Shown here: piece after piece, positions 6,620 to 15,409 of the stretch
Layout of the letters: every line of letters begins with the position of its first letter
Position numbering within the stretch: the first letter of the stretch is position 1
Origin: CAZNSX01 sp964575845
Lineage (GTDB): Bacteria > UBA8248 > CAZNSX01
Length of the DNA stretch: 64,000 nt
Direction: 5' to 3'
Assembly (NCBI GenBank): GCA_964575845.1
Contig: CAZNSX010000001.1
Coordinates: 1 to 64,000 of the forward strand
The notes under the pieces: generated by a model
What the model saw: the letters and a program-made list of their open reading frames with translations, nothing else
Told to the model about the DNA's origin: nothing
Database searches by the model: none
Program-made: the position numbers and the translations under genes

Positions 6620-8068
6620 ATGAGGAGAGAGCCGTTACCTCCGAGCCCACTCAAGAGGTCCCAATATGGGGTGGACCTGAGGTTTGTTCAAAAAAGGGCC
6701 GCCGGGCTGGAGGGGATAACGTCCCTTCTGGTCGAGGACCTTTTCCAGCAGATTCCTCCCGTCATATACCCGGCGGAGAATGGGCTGGGGGCTGTCCGGG
6801 AGGCCACCGAGAAAGCCCTGGCTGGCGTTGACATGAGCATGATAGGGCCCGGCGATTCGGTTAACATCTGCGCTTCCCACCACGGGTTCACCCTTTTGGG
6901 GGGAGAGCCCTATGCTGAAATGCTGAGAACCGTCAGAAGGGTCATCGCCGAACGCACGGGAGCAAGGGATATCCGCCTTAGGGCGGGGGTTGGGATGCGA
7001 TTTCGGGAGACTGAGGAGTACATGAGGGAGTTCGGTCTGGATGAAGATTTCGACGGTCAAGCGCTAGGCGTCGCGCCGGTGGACGAGGGGATACCCATCG
7101 AAACCGAGGTCGGTACCCTCTGGGGGTTGAAGCGCATCTATGATGCCGACTGGGTCGTCCACGCGCACAACAGCGACGTGCGCGAAGTACATTTTCACCG
7201 GCAGACCGACCGGGCGGTAAAGCCCTTTGCAATGTCCTACGCCAGGAACGAGACACGTTCCGTCTACCATCACAACATGGGCCCTCGGGCCGCCAACTTC
7301 GTGGCGAGGGCTATCTTCAACTCGAAATTTGTGCAGGGGAAATTTGCCTTCACCGTCTTCCAGATGATGTCTCCTTCGGGGGTTGTTGATGTGGTGGCCA
7401 GTACCGACCTCTTCGCCATCGATGACCTGGTCAACGCTTCGGGGCTCACCTATTACGGCAAGCTCATCACCCTCATGGGCGAGGTCGATGAGTGCATCGC
7501 GGTGCTGGACTTTCCCTGCCCCGTGCCCTATGTGTTCGCGGCGGGCATCATCTACGGCAATTTCATCGGTGCCAACATCGACCTCTTTGACTTGGAGGTG
7601 GGGCTTCCACCCTACACCTGGTACACGGAGGCCTTCTACGGGGAGAGGAGAAAACCCCTGATTGGGGAAATACCGCCTGTGAATCCAGCCATAAAGATGG
7701 TGGTCCACAACTACGCCTGGGGAGGATACCCAAGCGCCTTCTTCTCCTGCCATACGCCGACCGTGGTGGTAGGCCGGGAACAGGCTGAGGTATTCGAGAG
7801 GGATCCCCTGAACTTTCATTACATGGATCACGCAACCCTGGCCAAGACGCTAGAGGGTGCGATGGATTTCGCCTACCACGCCACCGGCACCCGGAAGGTG
7901 ATAATTTTTGACGGTGCGACAGGCGGCATGAACGTGAGCGAAGAGCTGGCGGAACTCCTGCTGGAGAGGGCACCGGCTGTAGAGAGGCATGTCGAGGAGG
8001 AGCTCCTGCCCAAGTGGTTTCGGCAGCGGAACCTCAGCCCAGAGGTCCTGGCCCAACTGGCCCGCTAG
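6620..8068 (+). CDS. LarA-superfamily (DUF2088-type, nickel-pincer) protein
   Basis: A 482-residue protein that I place in the lactate-racemase (LarA) superfamily. From memory of Lactobacillus LarA, the cofactor triad His174-x9-Lys184-x15-His200 matches His191-x9-Lys201-x15-His217 here, in 'EVHFH', 'AVKPF' and 'VYHHN'. The C-terminus 'HATLAKTLEGAMDFAY' with the following 'KVIIFDG' resembles LarA 'HMELAKTLDEAMEKAY' with 'KVTVIPDG'. The LarA catalytic His108 aligns with Met126 (AGVGMRFRETEEY), so the chemistry may not be lactate racemisation. LarA enzymes use a nickel-pincer nucleotide made from nicotinate adenine dinucleotide. The next gene has a NadC-like domain. Role in this operon unknown; perhaps a 2-hydroxy-acid epimerase or dehydratase. 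LarB, LarC and LarE are not in the window. Confidence 0.6.
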   Translation: MRREPLPPSPLKRSQYGVDLRFVQKRAAGLEGITSLLVEDLFQQIPPVIYPAENGLGAVREATEKALAGVDMSMIGPGDSVNICASHHGFTLLGGEPYAEMLRTVRRVIAERTGARDIRLRAGVGMRFRETEEYMREFGLDEDFDGQALGVAPVDEGIPIETEVGTLWGLKRIYDADWVVHAHNSDVREVHFHRQTDRAVKPFAMSYARNETRSVYHHNMGPRAANFVARAIFNSKFVQGKFAFTVFQMMSPSGVVDVVASTDLFAIDDLVNASGLTYYGKLITLMGEVDECIAVLDFPCPVPYVFAAGIIYGNFIGANIDLFDLEVGLPPYTWYTEAFYGERRKPLIGEIPPVNPAIKMVVHNYAWGGYPSAFFSCHTPTVVVGREQAEVFERDPLNFHYMDHATLAKTLEGAMDFAYHATGTRKVIIFDGATGGMNVSEELAELLLERAPAVERHVEEELLPKWFRQRNLSPEVLAQLAR

Positions 8069-8102
8069 TTAAAGGAAAAGCGGCGGGCTTCCCGTAATTC
8101 CC

Positions 8103-9863
8103 ATGAAGCAGCCCACCGATATCAGGGAGAGCCTTTTCCGCTCAGTAGAGGATCGGCTCGTGGTGGCCTCGATTACGGCAGAGAGGGGAGGAGTGCTCTC
8201 GGGCATGGGTGTCGCCAAGAAGAGGGCTGAGGAGATAGGCCTCGAGGTATTGGAGATCTTGGCTGAAGGGGATGGGGTGAGCCCTCACACGGAAGTGATG
8301 AGGCTCAAGGGTTCCCCCCTCCAGATAGCCCGGGCCGAGGATGTCCTCATCGGTCTCATATCTAAGGCCTCGGGGATCGCGACCGCGGCCCGCAGGGCGG
8401 TGGGGCTTGCGGGAACGGGCCTCCGGGTGGTCTCGGGAGGGTGGAAGAAGATGCCCGAGTCCATCAAGGGACTCTTGAGGGAGGCCGTGGCCACGGGCGG
8501 TGCCGGGGTGAGGCTCTGCGAGGTGCCCTTCCTTTATCTCGACAAGAACTACATCAGGATATTCGGCGGCGTGAGGGAGGCGCTCGATACGGCGAGGGCC
8601 TTTCGTGAACGCCTCAAGGTTGTGCAGGTTCGGGGTGAGCGGGGCCGCATCGCGGAGGAAGCCCTTGAGGCGGCAGAAGCCGGTGCCGACATGGTCATGG
8701 TGGATACAGGGTCCCTCGAAGACCTGGAGGCCGTCGGCCGAGCCCTGCGCGAGGGCGGCGCGAGGGAGAAAGTGAAGGTAGCCTTCGGCGGAGGGGTGGA
8801 GCTTGAGGGACTTGCCGAGCTTTCGCGGCGAGACGTGGATGTTGTGGACATCGGGGCTGCCATCGTCGATGCACCCTTGTTGCCGTTTAAGTTCGATGTT
8901 GTCTTTGTGGGCCCCATTGAGGAAGCCGGGCCTGAAGACCTGCAGATGAATCTCCTCAACAAGAGGGAAGTCTGGGTCGAGGGCATTCGACTGGAGGATG
9001 TTGACCTAACCCTCGTGGCTGATGCAGCCGCCGAGGCTTTTGGGTTGAAGAGCTCTGAGGTTCTCGTCACAGATGCCCAGGAAGAGACTCTGACCCTGGA
9101 CATCCTTAAGCCATCCCTGAACGCGGGCCGGTTCGCCGGAAGAGAGAAAGACCTTCTGGCCGCGATGGGGGGAGTTCCGGGCGTTAGCCTCACGCCTCGG
9201 GCGAGGGTTCATTCGGATGGAGTTCTCGGGATGATCTCCATGGGGAAGGAGGAGGCCCGCTCGTTAATGCAGAAAACCCGGGATATGGCCCGGGACATAT
9301 CCCGGAGGGTCGCCTCCCGTGCCCTTATCTTCCCCACTGGCGGGGAGGTTCGCGCCGGACTCATAAAAGACCTGAACACAGGGTTCATCGCCTCTCGTCT
9401 CAGAGGGGGAGGCTATACCGTCAAGGTCGCAGAAGCCCTTGAGGACGATGACCTAGTCATAGCCCGTGCTATCCAGGGGGCTATCGATGAGGGCTATGGC
9501 CTTCTCATAACCACGGGCGGCGTCGGGGCCGAGGATAAGGACCGCACGGTGGAGGGCATCCTTCGCGTCATCCCCGAGGCCGCCACTCCCCACATCATCC
9601 GCTTCACCCGGGGGACCGGCCGCCATGCCAAGGATGGGGTCAGGATCGCGGTTGGAAGGGCGGGAGCCACTCTGGTGGTCGCCCTTCCCGGCCCTCATGA
9701 TGAGGTGCGGGAGAGCGTGGAGGTGCTGCTCAAAGGACTGAAAAAGGGCCTGAGCCCTTCGGTACTGGCATTTGAGCTTGCCGAGGGGCTGCGCGGGCGA
9801 CTTGGTTCCCTCATACGGGGCCTTCCTCATCCCCCTAAGGATGAAACCCTGGAGGAGGTCTAG
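8103..9863 (+). CDS. Fusion: NadC/ModD-like phosphoribosyltransferase domain + MoaB/CinA-like molybdopterin-binding domain
   Basis: 586 residues in two parts. Residues 5-285 follow the quinolinate phosphoribosyltransferase fold (NadC/ModD): the barrel motifs 'EAAEAGADMVMVD' (188-201) and 'VAFGGGVELEGLAEL' (226-240) are clear. The active-site stretch usually written TRKT..G is instead 'SGGWKKMPES' (111-120), and the usual KDNH is LDKNY, so the substrate may differ. Residues 400-570 form a MoaB/MogA/CinA-type domain with 'TTGGVGAEDKDRT' (470-482) and 'LPGPHDEV' (528-535). The middle part is unassigned. ModD-like enzymes lie beside molybdate transport genes in other bacteria, but none is here. 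It is placed between a LarA-like gene and the lower meta-cleavage genes, which suggests a cofactor or nucleotide-modifying role. I know no characterised homologue with this architecture. Confidence 0.65.
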   Translation: MKQPTDIRESLFRSVEDRLVVASITAERGGVLSGMGVAKKRAEEIGLEVLEILAEGDGVSPHTEVMRLKGSPLQIARAEDVLIGLISKASGIATAARRAVGLAGTGLRVVSGGWKKMPESIKGLLREAVATGGAGVRLCEVPFLYLDKNYIRIFGGVREALDTARAFRERLKVVQVRGERGRIAEEALEAAEAGADMVMVDTGSLEDLEAVGRALREGGAREKVKVAFGGGVELEGLAELSRRDVDVVDIGAAIVDAPLLPFKFDVVFVGPIEEAGPEDLQMNLLNKREVWVEGIRLEDVDLTLVADAAAEAFGLKSSEVLVTDAQEETLTLDILKPSLNAGRFAGREKDLLAAMGGVPGVSLTPRARVHSDGVLGMISMGKEEARSLMQKTRDMARDISRRVASRALIFPTGGEVRAGLIKDLNTGFIASRLRGGGYTVKVAEALEDDDLVIARAIQGAIDEGYGLLITTGGVGAEDKDRTVEGILRVIPEAATPHIIRFTRGTGRHAKDGVRIAVGRAGATLVVALPGPHDEVRESVEVLLKGLKKGLSPSVLAFELAEGLRGRLGSLIRGLPHPPKDETLEEV

Positions 9864-9869
9864 AGCGGT

Positions 9870-10658
9870 ATGGCCAAGAGAATCCCCAGCGAAAAGATTC
9901 TGGCTCAGCAGCTTATCCAGGCCGAGGAGGGCCGATGCCCCATTCCGCCCCTCAGCGAAACCTACGCCAATCTCACCCTGGATGACGCCTACCGCGTTCA
10001 GCTTCAGGTCGTATCCATAAGAGAGAGCCGCGGTGAGAAGGTCGTTGGCAAAAAAATTGGCCTCACAAGCAAGGCCGTTCAGCAGGCTCTGGGCGTGGGA
10101 GAACCCGACTATGGCCACATAATGGACGCCCACATCTTGCATGACGGAGAGCCCTTGGCCCGAGACCGCCTCATCCAGCCGAGGATTGAGGCAGAGCTGG
10201 CCTTTATCCTTAAGAGGCGAATTCAGGGACCAGGTGTCACGGCCGCGCATGTGCAAAGCGCCACCGAGGGTGTGATGGCCGCGCTTGAGGTCATCGACAG
10301 CCGCATCGAGAACTGGAAGATAAAGATAGTGGATACCGTGGCGGATAACGCCTCCATCGGCATGGTTATCCTGGGCCCCCGGCTTTATCCCGCAGAGGCA
10401 TTAGACTTCAGGCATCTAGGGATGGTGTTTGAGAAAAACGGAGAGGTCCTCTCGACAGCCGCCGGGGCCGCCGTGCTCGGTAACCCCCTCCATGCCGTGG
10501 CTTGGCTTGCAAATAAGCTGGCTCATTATGATATTGCCCTCGAAGAGGGGGACATCATAATGTCCGGCGCCTTTGCGGCCCCTTTTCCCATCGAGACGGG
10601 AGAGAGCGCCAGGGCCACCTTCCAGGGGCTTGGAAGCGTGGGTATCTATTGTGTGTGA
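9870..10658 (+). CDS. mhpD: 2-oxopent-4-enoate (2-hydroxypenta-2,4-dienoate) hydratase
   Basis: A 262-residue protein of the hydratase/4-oxalocrotonate decarboxylase family. Motifs 'VVGKKIGLTSKAVQQALGV', 'IQPRIEAELAFIL' and 'NWKIKIVDTVADNAS' are closer to the hydratase (DmpE/XylJ/MhpD) than to the decarboxylase (DmpH/XylI), whose corresponding segment reads 'VVGLKMGLTSWAKM'. It adds water to 2-oxopent-4-enoate, giving 4-hydroxy-2-oxovalerate, with a divalent metal bound by the Glu residues of 'EAE' and a later Glu. GAGGAGGTC lies across the previous stop as ribosome binding site, 6 bp intergenic. The product is the substrate of the aldolase encoded two genes on. Confidence 0.9.
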   Translation: MAKRIPSEKILAQQLIQAEEGRCPIPPLSETYANLTLDDAYRVQLQVVSIRESRGEKVVGKKIGLTSKAVQQALGVGEPDYGHIMDAHILHDGEPLARDRLIQPRIEAELAFILKRRIQGPGVTAAHVQSATEGVMAALEVIDSRIENWKIKIVDTVADNASIGMVILGPRLYPAEALDFRHLGMVFEKNGEVLSTAAGAAVLGNPLHAVAWLANKLAHYDIALEEGDIIMSGAFAAPFPIETGESARATFQGLGSVGIYCV

Positions 10659-10694
10659 TGGGGAAAAGGCCGTCCAAGAGAAGGCTAGGGAAAA

Positions 10695-11576
10695 ATGAAA
10701 GATAAGGTTCCGGTAGCCATCATAGGCTCCGGCAACATAGGCACAGACCTGATGTACAAGCTCAGGCGGAGCCCCCGCCTGGAGGTCAGGCTCATGGTGG
10801 GGATCGACCCCTCCTCTGAAGGTCTCGCCCGGGCGCGCGCCTTGGGCGTTGAAGCCTCACCCGATGGCATAGGGGCCTTACTTGGGAAGCCCGATGTCCC
10901 TCCAATTGTATTCGACGCAACAAGCGCCAAGGCCCATCTCGCCCACGCCCCTCTGCTCAGGGAAGCAGGGAAGATAGCCATCGACCTCACGCCCGCGGCC
11001 GTGGGGCCTTACGTGGTGCCTGCGGTGAACATGCCGGAGCTCTTGGGGCAGCCCAACGTCAATCTCGTCACCTGCGGCGGACAGGCAACGGTGCCCATAG
11101 TGGCGGCCGTGAGCCGCGTGACAAGGGTGGGCTACGCCGAGATAGTTGCCACCATAAGCAGCCGGAGCGCGGGGCCGGGAACGCGCCAGAATATCGATGA
11201 ATTCACGCAGACGACAGCCAAGGGACTCGAGGTCATCGGTGGTGCCGAGCGCGGCAAGGCCATAATCATCCTCAATCCGGCAGAGCCCCCAATCATCATG
11301 CGGGATACCATCTACTGCGAGGTGGAGGAGGCGGAGGGGGAAAAGATAATCGCCTCCATAAGGGATATGGTAGCGACCATTCAGGGCTACGTCCCGGGCT
11401 ATACCCTTAAGGGGGAGCCCCTGGTGGATGACCGCTTGGTCACGATCATGGTGGAAGTGAGGGGCGCCGGGGATTATCTTCCCCAGTATTCCGGAAACCT
11501 CGACATAATGACGGCGGCGGCCGTTGCCGTGGGAGAAGCCTTCGCCAATAAGCTCGGCGGGAAGGAGGGCCTATGA
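10695..11576 (+). CDS. mhpF: Acetaldehyde dehydrogenase (acylating)
   Basis: 293 residues, slightly shorter than the usual 300-316. A Rossmann fold begins at 'VAIIGSGNIGTDLMYKL' (residues 7-23). The catalytic cysteine is Cys127 in 'LVTCGGQATVP'. 'SRSAGPGTRQNIDEFTQTT' is the typical family signature. It converts acetaldehyde, CoA and NAD+ to acetyl-CoA. In DmpFG/MhpFE complexes the aldehyde is channelled from the aldolase, and the 4-bp stop/start overlap (ATGA) with the aldolase gene here fits translational coupling of the two subunits. Start ATG at 10695 follows AGAAGGCTAGGG. Confidence 0.93.
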   Translation: MKDKVPVAIIGSGNIGTDLMYKLRRSPRLEVRLMVGIDPSSEGLARARALGVEASPDGIGALLGKPDVPPIVFDATSAKAHLAHAPLLREAGKIAIDLTPAAVGPYVVPAVNMPELLGQPNVNLVTCGGQATVPIVAAVSRVTRVGYAEIVATISSRSAGPGTRQNIDEFTQTTAKGLEVIGGAERGKAIIILNPAEPPIIMRDTIYCEVEEAEGEKIIASIRDMVATIQGYVPGYTLKGEPLVDDRLVTIMVEVRGAGDYLPQYSGNLDIMTAAAVAVGEAFANKLGGKEGL

Positions 11577-12598
11577 CGGCTCGGGTTCGCATAATCGACA
11601 CGACCCTCAGGGACGGAAGCCACGCCGTTAGCCATCAGTTCACGCCGCGGGATATGGCCGAGATCGCGCGCGGGCTCGACCGCGCACGGATGGAGACGGT
11701 CATAATCGGCCACGGCGACGGCCAGGGAGGCTCCTCCATCCAGTACGGGAGAGCCGCCGCCAGCGACTCCCAATGGCTGAAAGCCGTCTCAAAGGTTCTC
11801 ACCCGTACACAGCTGGGCGTCCTTTTGCTTCCGGGGATCGGCACGGTGAAAGACCTGGAGGTCGCCCTTGAGAATGGCGCCAAGGTTGTTCAGATCGCAA
11901 CCCACTGCACGGAAGCCGATATATCCGAGCAGCACATGCGCTGGAGCAAGGGGAAGGGCCTTGAGGTGATAGGCTTCCTGATGATGGCCCACATGGAGCC
12001 CGTTGAGGTTCTGCTCGGGCAGGCCAGGCTCATGGAAAGCTATGGCGCCGACATAGTCTACATAACCGACTCCGCGGGAGCCATGCTCCCAGGGGATGTG
12101 AAAGAAAAGGTAACGGCATTCGTTTCTGAGCTTTCCTGCAAGGTGGGCTTCCATGCCCACAATAACCTCGGCCTTGCCGTTGGCAACACCCTCACCGCCA
12201 TCGAGGCCGGAGCCTCGGTAACGGATAGCTGTCTCAGGGGACTGGGGGCGGGAGCCGGGAACACCCAGACCGAGGTGCTGGTCCATGCTCTGGACCGGCT
12301 GGGGATAGAGACGGGGATAGACCTGGACGCCATCCTGGAGGTTGCCGAAAAGGTGCTCGAGCCCCTTATGCGGCGGCCTCAGGTGATAGACAATGCCTCG
12401 ATCGTGCTCGGCTACGCCGGGGTTTACTCCAGCTTTCTCCTCCATACATACCGCCAGGCCAAGAGATTTAACGTGAACCCCAGGGAGGTTCTCATCGAGC
12501 TCGGCCGCCGGAAGACGGTGGGCGGTCAGGAGGACCTCATAATCGACGTGGCGGCCGAGTTCGCCAGGCGGAGGGATGCTGGAGAGTCAACCCCATAG
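11573..12598 (+). CDS. mhpE: 4-hydroxy-2-oxovalerate aldolase
   Basis: 341 residues, DmpG/MhpE family. The DRE-TIM barrel start 'VRIIDTTLRDGSHAVSHQF' carries the Asp/Arg catalytic pair. 'FHAHNNLGLAVGNT' provides the metal-binding His-x-His. The C-terminal region after about residue 260 forms the domain that contacts the dehydrogenase. It cleaves 4-hydroxy-2-oxovalerate into pyruvate and acetaldehyde, the latter passed to MhpF. It starts inside the last codons of the upstream gene. Together with the hydratase and dehydrogenase it gives a complete lower meta-cleavage route to central metabolites. Confidence 0.93.
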   Translation: MTARVRIIDTTLRDGSHAVSHQFTPRDMAEIARGLDRARMETVIIGHGDGQGGSSIQYGRAAASDSQWLKAVSKVLTRTQLGVLLLPGIGTVKDLEVALENGAKVVQIATHCTEADISEQHMRWSKGKGLEVIGFLMMAHMEPVEVLLGQARLMESYGADIVYITDSAGAMLPGDVKEKVTAFVSELSCKVGFHAHNNLGLAVGNTLTAIEAGASVTDSCLRGLGAGAGNTQTEVLVHALDRLGIETGIDLDAILEVAEKVLEPLMRRPQVIDNASIVLGYAGVYSSFLLHTYRQAKRFNVNPREVLIELGRRKTVGGQEDLIIDVAAEFARRRDAGESTP

Positions 12599-12637
12599 CC
12601 TCTAAGCGGAACTCCTCTTTCCGGAAGAGACGGACTT

Positions 12638-13984
12638 TTGGGAACCGAATCCCTCAGAGCCTGGCTGGAATACCTGGAATCTCAGGGACGCCTCCTTCGG
12701 GTCCGCCGCGAGGTGAGCCCCGTCTATGAGCTCGGCGCTGTCACGAAAGCAACTGAGGGAAAAGGAGCGATCCTTTTTGAGAAGGTGGCCGGGCATGGGA
12801 TGCCTGTGGCGAGCAACACATGCACCGAGCGTGAGCTCTTTGCTCAAGCTCTCGGGACGGAAAAGGGTGCCCTCATCGAGACTTACCGCCGGGCTATCGA
12901 ATCGCCCAAGGCTTGCGAGCTTGTGGATGATGCCCCTTTCAAGGCCGTCTCATTCGATGGGCCGATTGACCTGCTACGCCTTCTGCCCGTTCCCACCTTT
13001 CATGAGGGGGATGCAGGCCCCTACCTCACGGCCGGAGTCCTAATAGCCCGCGACCCGGAGACGGGATACCGCAACGTTTCCATAAACCGGCTTCAGGCCC
13101 TGGGCGGGGAGCGCCTGGCTATCCTCATCCTGCCGGGCCACCTCCGCAGGTGCTTTGAGAGCGCCGTCAGGAGGGGGATTGACTTGGATTTGGCCATCGC
13201 CATCGGGCTCTCTCCTGCGGTTCTCCTCGCTTCCCAGGCGATAGTTCCCTTCGAGGTGGATGAGCTTGAGGTCGCCAGCGCCCTGAATCCCGAAGGGCCT
13301 TTGCTCCTTGCGCCATGCGAGACAGTGCCACTGGAGGTGCCGCGAGATTCCGAGATAGTGCTTGAGGGAGCGATAAGCACGAGGGAGATAGCCCTGGAGG
13401 GGCCCTTTGGGGAGTTCCCAAAATACTACAGCCCGGCGGGGGAGCGACCGGTGGTATCCATCCGTAGGGTCTGCTATCGGGAGGAGCCCATCTTCCAGTC
13501 CATTCTACCCTCAGGGATTGAGCATCTGCTTCTGGGAGGCCTCGCGCGGGAGGCCTCCCTTCTGCATGAGCTGAGAAGCAGGGTTCCCTCCGTCAGGGAG
13601 GTGCACCTCACGCCGGGAGGGTGCTGTCGCTATCATCTGGCCGTGGCAATCGAGAAGGGCTCTGAGGATGAACCGAGGGCGGTTATTGAAGCGGCTCTAT
13701 CCCATCACCGGGATATCAAGCATGTCGTGGTAGTTGACCACGATGTGAATATTTTCGACGCTCAAGAGCTTGAGTGGGCGGTGGCAACCCGGTGCCAGGC
13801 TGACCGGGACATCACCATCTTCTCCGGCATGCCGGGCTCCCCGCTCGACCCTTCGGCATCTGGAGGGGTTACGGCCAAGATGGGGGTGGACTCCACGGCG
13901 CCCCTGAATAACTTGGGGGGAACCTACAGGAGGGTGCGCATACCGGGGATCGAAAGGCTGAGGCTAGAAGATTATTTCCTCTAG
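12638..13984 (+). CDS. UbiD-family decarboxylase
   Basis: 448 residues. UbiD-family features include 'PYLTAGVLIARDPETG', 'NVSINRLQALGGERL' (prFMN-side Arg), 'EGPFGEFPKYY' with the catalytic Glu pair, and C-terminal 'VVVDHDVNIFDAQELEWAV'. These enzymes (de)carboxylate aromatic or alpha,beta-unsaturated acids with prenylated FMN made by a UbiX partner, which is not in the window. TTG start at 12638 follows GGAAGAGA at about 9 nt; no ATG is nearby. As the last gene of the operon it may remove a carboxyl group ahead of ring or side-chain catabolism, for example taking the place of 4-oxalocrotonate decarboxylase, but the substrate cannot be read from sequence. Confidence 0.85.
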   Translation: MGTESLRAWLEYLESQGRLLRVRREVSPVYELGAVTKATEGKGAILFEKVAGHGMPVASNTCTERELFAQALGTEKGALIETYRRAIESPKACELVDDAPFKAVSFDGPIDLLRLLPVPTFHEGDAGPYLTAGVLIARDPETGYRNVSINRLQALGGERLAILILPGHLRRCFESAVRRGIDLDLAIAIGLSPAVLLASQAIVPFEVDELEVASALNPEGPLLLAPCETVPLEVPRDSEIVLEGAISTREIALEGPFGEFPKYYSPAGERPVVSIRRVCYREEPIFQSILPSGIEHLLLGGLAREASLLHELRSRVPSVREVHLTPGGCCRYHLAVAIEKGSEDEPRAVIEAALSHHRDIKHVVVVDHDVNIFDAQELEWAVATRCQADRDITIFSGMPGSPLDPSASGGVTAKMGVDSTAPLNNLGGTYRRVRIPGIERLRLEDYFL

Positions 13985-14082
13985 CAATGGCCTCTGGGGA
14001 GAGTCCTGGCTCTGGCCATGCAGGCTAAAGAATTCCTGGGTCATGTACTTCTTCATTGATTCGGGCGAATTGATATAAATCC

Positions 14083-14319
14083 CTATTTTTTACATGATTC
14101 ATAGCATTGGCGTAACACATCGTTGCACGTCCGTACAGTTCCCGGTGTGGCATGCCCCGCCACACATGTGGCATGTATCGCCTGACATTCTCTGGCACAG
14201 GCTTTCTCACTTTCTGTCTTGAAATTGGGCATTGCTGGGGGCCGAGCACATCCAAAAGATAAAGTCGCAAAAATAAAAAGCAAGATCGCAAAACTGGTTG
14301 CTGAATGTACGTACTTCAT
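14083..14319 (-). CDS. Small cysteine-rich lipoprotein, 78 aa
   Basis: The start MKYVHSATSFAILLF opens a signal peptide with lipobox-like 'LSFGC' (Cys24). The mature part of about 55 residues contains six further cysteines (CARECQ, HATC, RTCNDVLRQCYESC), spaced like a disulfide-knotted helical hairpin. The start was chosen at the ATG that yields the signal peptide; a longer frame from 14448 overlaps the upstream gene. Family unknown. It lies in an AT-rich island and probably shares a transcript with the upstream minus-strand gene (20-bp gap). Confidence 0.65.
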   Translation of the reverse strand: MKYVHSATSFAILLFIFATLSFGCARPPAMPNFKTESEKACARECQAIHATCVAGHATPGTVRTCNDVLRQCYESCKK

Positions 14320-14338
14320 TGTCTTCTCTCGAAGGAAC

Positions 14339-15334
14339 TCATCGCTTAACGTTTTTCTCCATATATCTTCTAATGGGCAGAAATTCTTCCGCCGCGCTAA
14401 AATGCCTATACGTTTCTGGTGGATCCTCGGCATATCGGGATTCAACAAGATATCCCCTTTCGATATACCATCTTAATGCTCTTTCAATAACTTCTTTTGG
14501 CAATTGAATTCCTGATTCTCTAAGAGTAACTTCTGCATCTCTGAATTCATGTAATTCCTTCTTCGGACCGATTGTCCAAGGCAAGCTTATACCTCCTACA
14601 CTAGCTACTAATTGATCATAAATTGCTTTTCTTTCGTCATCCCCGATTATCTGTTCTGCTGCATCTTTTATATATTCGTCAAAAGACCTTGTGAGGTCGG
14701 CGTCCCTGCTTTTCTCCCAAATTTCTTCATACTGATTCTGAAGAAGTCTATATAATTTCCAATCAAATATCCTATAGACCGTTCTACCTGACCTGTTTTG
14801 CGCTTCCCTTCTTGGATAACCACTTTCTAGCCTTATCCATCCCCGAATTGTTCTTGGGTTTCCCAATACCATCGTCTCAGAAATCGTTCCAGAATACCAC
14901 TTAACCTTAACCCCAAATTGTTCCGCCTTTCGCGTTGTTTCTCTGATATCAGAAATTACAGCTTCTGGCGTTCTATTAACTTCGCTAGCGATAATTTCTA
15001 AATATGGACTAGTTGGGTCCACAAGTATGAGCTGTTTTAATTTTATAAACACTGAATCTCCTACGTTTCTTGCAAACGTACCAGTCTGCCATAATGCCCA
15101 GGATTCCTTTGTTTTTGACAATTCCTCATCAAGTCCACTTAATACGCTCCTTTTTGAATAATTTCTTCGGAAATATTTTTGGAATGAAGCAAAGAGACTC
15201 AGCCCGACTAATACTCCAAAAAATAAAAGAATCAGGGATTTCATGATTGGCTGGCCCTGAAGCAATGCTGGATAAATTCCAATGACCAGCCCGATAGCGG
15301 CGAAAATAAATGCCGATAAGTTGGTCCAAAACAT
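14339..15334 (-). CDS. Unknown membrane-anchored protein, AT-rich gene
   Basis: 331 residues. Two N-terminal hydrophobic helices (about residues 4-27 and 31-49) are followed by a soluble domain rich in charged residues. It contains 'VDPTSPYLEIIASEVNRTPE' and 'VKVKWYSGTISETMVLGNP', whose spacing is slightly reminiscent of phospholipase-D-like effector domains, but no HxK motif is present, so I do not assign it. Start ATG at 15334 has GAAGGGG nearby. Codon use and base composition are clearly AT-richer than both flanks, which suggests recent acquisition together with the cysteine-rich lipoprotein gene. Confidence 0.65.
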   Translation of the reverse strand: MFWTNLSAFIFAAIGLVIGIYPALLQGQPIMKSLILLFFGVLVGLSLFASFQKYFRRNYSKRSVLSGLDEELSKTKESWALWQTGTFARNVGDSVFIKLKQLILVDPTSPYLEIIASEVNRTPEAVISDIRETTRKAEQFGVKVKWYSGTISETMVLGNPRTIRGWIRLESGYPRREAQNRSGRTVYRIFDWKLYRLLQNQYEEIWEKSRDADLTRSFDEYIKDAAEQIIGDDERKAIYDQLVASVGGISLPWTIGPKKELHEFRDAEVTLRESGIQLPKEVIERALRWYIERGYLVESRYAEDPPETYRHFSAAEEFLPIRRYMEKNVKR

Positions 15335-15409
15335 ATCTGGCCCCTTCAGGGCCAAAATATCCGTTAACTTTTCGCTTTTGTCAAATGAATAATCCCGTAA
15401 TTTTCAAAC

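Noticed and set aside
9870..10658. 4-oxalocrotonate decarboxylase instead of hydratase
   Set aside because: The KKIGLTSKAVQ and NWKIKIVDTVADNAS segments fit the hydratase branch better.
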